Source: Poriferisodalis sp965237655 (lineage in GTDB: Bacteria > Actinomycetota > Acidimicrobiia > Acidimicrobiales > Poriferisodalaceae). Taken from it: a DNA stretch of 64,000 bases. Location of the stretch: NCBI RefSeq assembly GCF_965237655.1, contig NZ_CBDEGB010000001.1:1054001-1118000 (forward strand), read 5' to 3'. The position numbers and the translations under genes are program-made. Below are positions 61,488 through 64,000 of the stretch, one piece after another. How positions within the stretch are numbered: the stretch's first letter is position 1; the number at the start of each line of letters is the position of its first letter. The notes under the pieces were generated by a model that did no database searches, was not told where the DNA came from, and saw only the letters and a list, made by a program, of their open reading frames with translations.

Positions 61488-62461
61488 CTAAGAGGATGAG
61501 CGGATAGGTGGGTCAGTGGGGTTGCCAGCGGTCGTGGTGGTCGATGAGTTTGAGGGTGATGATCAAGGTGACGGCGAGGGCGAGTTGGGCTTGGCGGTGC
61601 TCGGGTCGGCGGTCGGTGTTGCGTCTGAGCTGCCCGTAGCCGGCGAGCCATGAGTTGGCGCGCTCGACATGCCAGCGCAGCCCCAGCGGGGCGGTGGCCG
61701 GCTCGGCAGGGCCGGCGCTGGGTTTGCGTTTGGGCGGCCGCGCCAAGTCGCAGATCCCGGCCGCGTCCGCGGCGGCGTCGACGCGGGCGCCCCAGTAGCA
61801 GCGGTCGAGGTGGATGGTGTCGATGTCGTGATGCAGTCCTTGTCGTTCGAGCTCGGCCATGGTTGGCTCGAACAGCATGATGTCGTTGCGGTTCGCGCCG
61901 TCCGCGCACCACGCGACCGGCACGCCTTCGGCGTCGACCGCGAGGGACCACTTCCAGCCCGATTTGCGTCTGTCAACAGGGCTTTTGCCGGTCCCGGGGC
62001 CGCCGCAGGGCGCCTTGTGGACGGACCCGTCGATGCACACATCACCGAGTCGCAGGCCCATGATGCGGTCCCATGCGGCGATCGCCTCGGCTGCGATCTG
62101 GTCGAAAACGCCCGCAGCGACCCACTCGTCGCGGCGTGACCGCAGCGTCGTGTCGGACACCGCGTTGTCCAACAGGATCTCCACGGACCGCCATGAGCAG
62201 CCCAATACCAGCCGCCAGATGATCCCCCGCAAACACAATCGGTCGCACACGCGGGGCCGATGACAGCCCAACGGGTGACGATCCGGCGAGCGGGGCAAAA
62301 GCGGCTCGACTGCCGCCCAGATGACATCCACCACTGCCTTTGTCAGAGCGCGCATGATGAACAGGCACCTCCACCATGTCGTCGGTTGGAACAGCAGCCC
62401 GCATCACAGCGGGCCCAACCCGACGACTGGTGGATGGTCGCCTATTCGCGCGGCCTCTTAG
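61488..62461 (-). mobile_element. IS5-type insertion sequence (974 bp)
   Basis: Imperfect terminal inverted repeats: CTAAGAGGATGAGCGGATAGG at the left (first 8 bases and most of the rest matched), and, read from the right, CTAAGAGGCCGCGCGAATAGG. Each terminal repeat has TA next to its outermost base; the exact target duplication is not resolved. One transposase gene fills it. Confidence 0.8.
61513..62355 (-). CDS. IS5-family transposase
   Basis: 280-aa DDE transposase of the IS5 group. N-terminal DUF4096-like domain (WAAVEPLLPRSPDRHPLGCHRP...LRGIIWRLVLGCSWRSV), CIDGSVHKA (first D), IHLDRCYWGA (second D) and HVERANSWLAGYGQLRRNTDR with the catalytic Glu. Complete and in one frame, so this copy may still be active. 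Confidence 0.9.
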   Translation of the reverse strand: MRALTKAVVDVIWAAVEPLLPRSPDRHPLGCHRPRVCDRLCLRGIIWRLVLGCSWRSVEILLDNAVSDTTLRSRRDEWVAAGVFDQIAAEAIAAWDRIMGLRLGDVCIDGSVHKAPCGGPGTGKSPVDRRKSGWKWSLAVDAEGVPVAWCADGANRNDIMLFEPTMAELERQGLHHDIDTIHLDRCYWGARVDAAADAAGICDLARPPKRKPSAGPAEPATAPLGLRWHVERANSWLAGYGQLRRNTDRRPEHRQAQLALAVTLIITLKLIDHHDRWQPH

Positions 62462-62481
62462 TGTCGTTTTTTTGGGTGGGT

Positions 62482-63557
62482 TTAGCCCGCATGGTCGGGT
62501 TCTTGTGATTGTCGGTTGTGATGGTATGCGATGCGTTGTTCGCGTGCGCGGTCGAGGCCGTGGCGTCGGGCTGCCCTCGCGGCGTCGGCGTGGCCGTTGT
62601 GTTCCTGGTCGGGGGTGACGTAGCCGATGCCGGCGTGAAGCCGGACGGTGTTGTGGTGGTTGCGCTGGGGTTCGAGCTCGGCGCGCAGCACGTCGATGTC
62701 GCAGATCAGCTCCAGGTGGGGCTGCTCGGTCTTGAGGCGCCCGAACAGGCTCTCGATCCAGGCCTGGTCGGTGGGGGTGCCGGGCCGGCGGTAGTGGGTG
62801 GCGAGCCAGCACAGGGCCATGAAGTCCCGTGTCGATCCCGAGGCCGTCTGGGGGCCGTTGTCGCACAGCACGAGCAGCACCGGGATGTCGTCGCTGTCGG
62901 GGTCCCATCGCAGTGCGTCGGGGTTGCGCTCGTCGATGATCTCTTCGAGGCCCTCGCAGCGCAGCGCCCGGCTGAACACGGCCTGGACCTCGATGCTGGT
63001 CTCGTCCTGGGAGGTGATGTCGGCGATCGGTTTGCGGGAGACCGCGTCGCAGATCACCGTCGTGGCCGCCCGCGCGCGGGGCCAGTGGGTCGTGTCGCAG
63101 GTCCAGATCCGGTTCGGGGCCGACTCGACCCACGCCGGCCACGGCCGCTGGGCAGTGCGCGGACCGCGCTTGGGGCCGCGAAAGCGCAGGTCACGGCGTT
63201 CCAGCACACGCCGGACCGTGGACGGGTCGGCCCAGAAGCGGCCCAGCCACGACCCCCGGTGGGCGAGCTTGCGATGAGACCGGTCGACATCGCCCCACTC
63301 GTCGAACACTGCCACGATCTCGTCTTCGGCGCCCGGGATCAGCCCATGGGACGGGTTCGGCCCGGCGCTGTGTTATCGAGGCCTGAGCCATCAGCGACAC
63401 GGCGCCGCCACCGCTGGACCCGCCGCACCGACAGCCCCAAGCCCCCGCATGCAGCACCGGTGCTCCACCCCGCAGCCTCAGCGCGGCCGACCAGGCCCAG
63501 CAAAGCTGCCTTGGCGGCCGCGTCCACTCCGGCAGCGACCCGGCCGCTCAGCCCCAA
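62482..63557 (-). pseudogene. IS3-type transposase orfB with 1-bp frameshift
   Basis: First frame from 63557 (LSGRVAAGVDAAAKAALLGLVGRAEAAGWS...GLDNTAPGRTRPMG*) and second frame to 62482 (VAVFDEWGDVDRSHRKLAHRGS, CDTTHW, LCDNGPQTAS, QAWIESLFGRLKTE). They line up with the other IS3-type orfB if one C is added near 63360 (GGGCC-CGAACCC). Catalytic D, D, E are all present in the second frame. Frameshift makes it inactive. Confidence 0.8.
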
Positions 63558-63731
63558 TGCCCTTTTCCCCCCGACAGCGTCAACCGCACCGCCATCTCCG
63601 CCAACGCCGCGCGCAGACGCTCCGCCTCGGCCCGAGCCTGTTCCAGCTCCACATCGCGCACCGAGCCCCGGCGACCCGGACGCGACACCGCCAACGCATC
63701 GAGCGCGCCCTGCCGGGCAACCTCGCGCAGC
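63548..63731 (-). pseudogene. IS3-type orfA, 5' truncated
   Basis: About 60 residues: REVARQGALDALAVSRPGRRG...VELEQARAEAERLRAALAEMAVRL...GKGHWG*. Same zipper-and-ending layout as the orfA at 55775-56104, including a GGGAAAA slippery site before the stop. Its start is missing, cut by the element at 63732. Confidence 0.75.
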
Positions 63732-64000
63732 TGTGTTGCGTCTGATTTAGCGCGACAGGTTCTGAGTTTTTTCAGGCAGCGTCGGGCAGGGTTGGCGGTC
63801 TCAGAGGAGGAGGCTGCGGCCGATGAGTTCGCAGGACCGAATAGCGAAGCGGGTGCTGACAGCGGAGCAGAAGTACGACTTGTGGCTGCGGATGCTGACC
63901 GGGCAGATCACCCAGGCCGACGCGGCGGCGGAGGCGGGGGTGGATCGTTCGGTGATCTCTCGGCTGCGTGCGGTGGCTCGCGACGGGGCGATCGCCGCTT
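63732..64000 (+). mobile_element. Second copy of the first IS3-type element (partial, right edge)
   Basis: 269 bp identical to 55684-55952, beginning with the same terminal repeat TGTGTTGCGTCTGA. It inserted into orfA of the second IS3-type element. The rest is outside the window. Confidence 0.92.
63823..64000 (+). CDS. IS3-type transposase orfA (partial, right edge)
   Basis: First 59 codons of orfA from ATG 63823, identical to those of the copy at 55775, including the helix-turn-helix (ITQADAAAEAGVDRSVISRL). Continues past the window. Confidence 0.88.
   Translation, partial: MSSQDRIAKRVLTAEQKYDLWLRMLTGQITQADAAAEAGVDRSVISRLRAVARDGAIAA

Larger units (their letters stand above)
62462..63731 (-). 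mobile_element. Second IS3-type element, truncated and frameshifted
   Basis: Carries orfA and orfB of a different IS3-type element on the minus strand. Its orfA 5' end is cut at 63731, where the identical copy of the first IS3-type element begins. Left boundary taken at 62462, next to the IS5-type right end; the terminal repeat there (TGTCGTTTTTTTGGG) is a guess. Confidence 0.65.

Overview
This is a GC-rich window with high coding density and no rRNA or tRNA genes that I could see. It looks like an actinobacterial chromosome. A DUF222/13E12-type HNH endonuclease, LLM-class flavin oxidoreductases, many CaiB/BaiF CoA-transferases and a form I carbon monoxide dehydrogenase together suggest Actinomycetota, perhaps Acidimicrobiia. 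That placement is an inference; there is no marker gene here to settle it.

Layout. 1-9.3 kb: catabolic genes (CoA-transferase cut by the left edge, thioredoxin-like ferredoxin, FMN glutamate-synthase-like protein, phytanoyl-CoA dioxygenase family protein, DUF4389 membrane protein, ThDP enzyme, flavin monooxygenase, Ldh-type oxidoreductase). 9.4-14.6 kb: an accessory patch with a frameshifted hicA, relics of a second isopropylmalate-dehydrogenase-like gene split by a two-gene cassette with a retropepsin-like protein, an AAA/DUF4143 ATPase, a second hicA relic and a DUF222 HNH protein. The intact dehydrogenase follows at 14.6-15.7 kb.

16.4-27.7 kb: the metabolic centrepiece. Plus strand: an 84-aa unknown, coxM, coxS, coxL (form I, active-site AYRCSFR), an XdhC/CoxI protein fused to a metal-binding YHS domain, coxG, then five consecutive small proteins each with one N-terminal membrane helix. 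A minus-strand operon converges on it with 10 bp between stop codons: XdhC family, 93-aa unknown, MoxR/CoxD ATPase, CoxE VWA protein and two unknowns. Together these should make, mature and membrane-couple an aerobic CO dehydrogenase. The five-gene membrane module and the YHS fusion are the best candidates here for undescribed biology.

27.7-54.2 kb: transporters, dehydrogenases and hydrolases. It includes a Phd-like antitoxin/unknown/PD-(D/E)XK cassette, a divergent pair of a dodecin and a dodecin-Usp-like fusion, a double-length CoA-transferase whose first half has lost its catalytic Asp, a purine permease with an RsbW-like tail, and two tandem repeats that span stop codons on either side of one enoyl-CoA hydratase gene.

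54.2-64 kb: a mobile-element graveyard. An IS1182-type element (CTAG on both sides) is split by an IS3-type element (4-bp duplication CATA). It sits in the remnant of a tyrosine recombinase. Then come a frameshifted second recombinase, an MNT-HEPN fusion, small unknowns, an IS5-type element, a frameshifted IS3-type element, and a second copy of the first IS3 element, identical over all 269 visible bases, running off the right edge.
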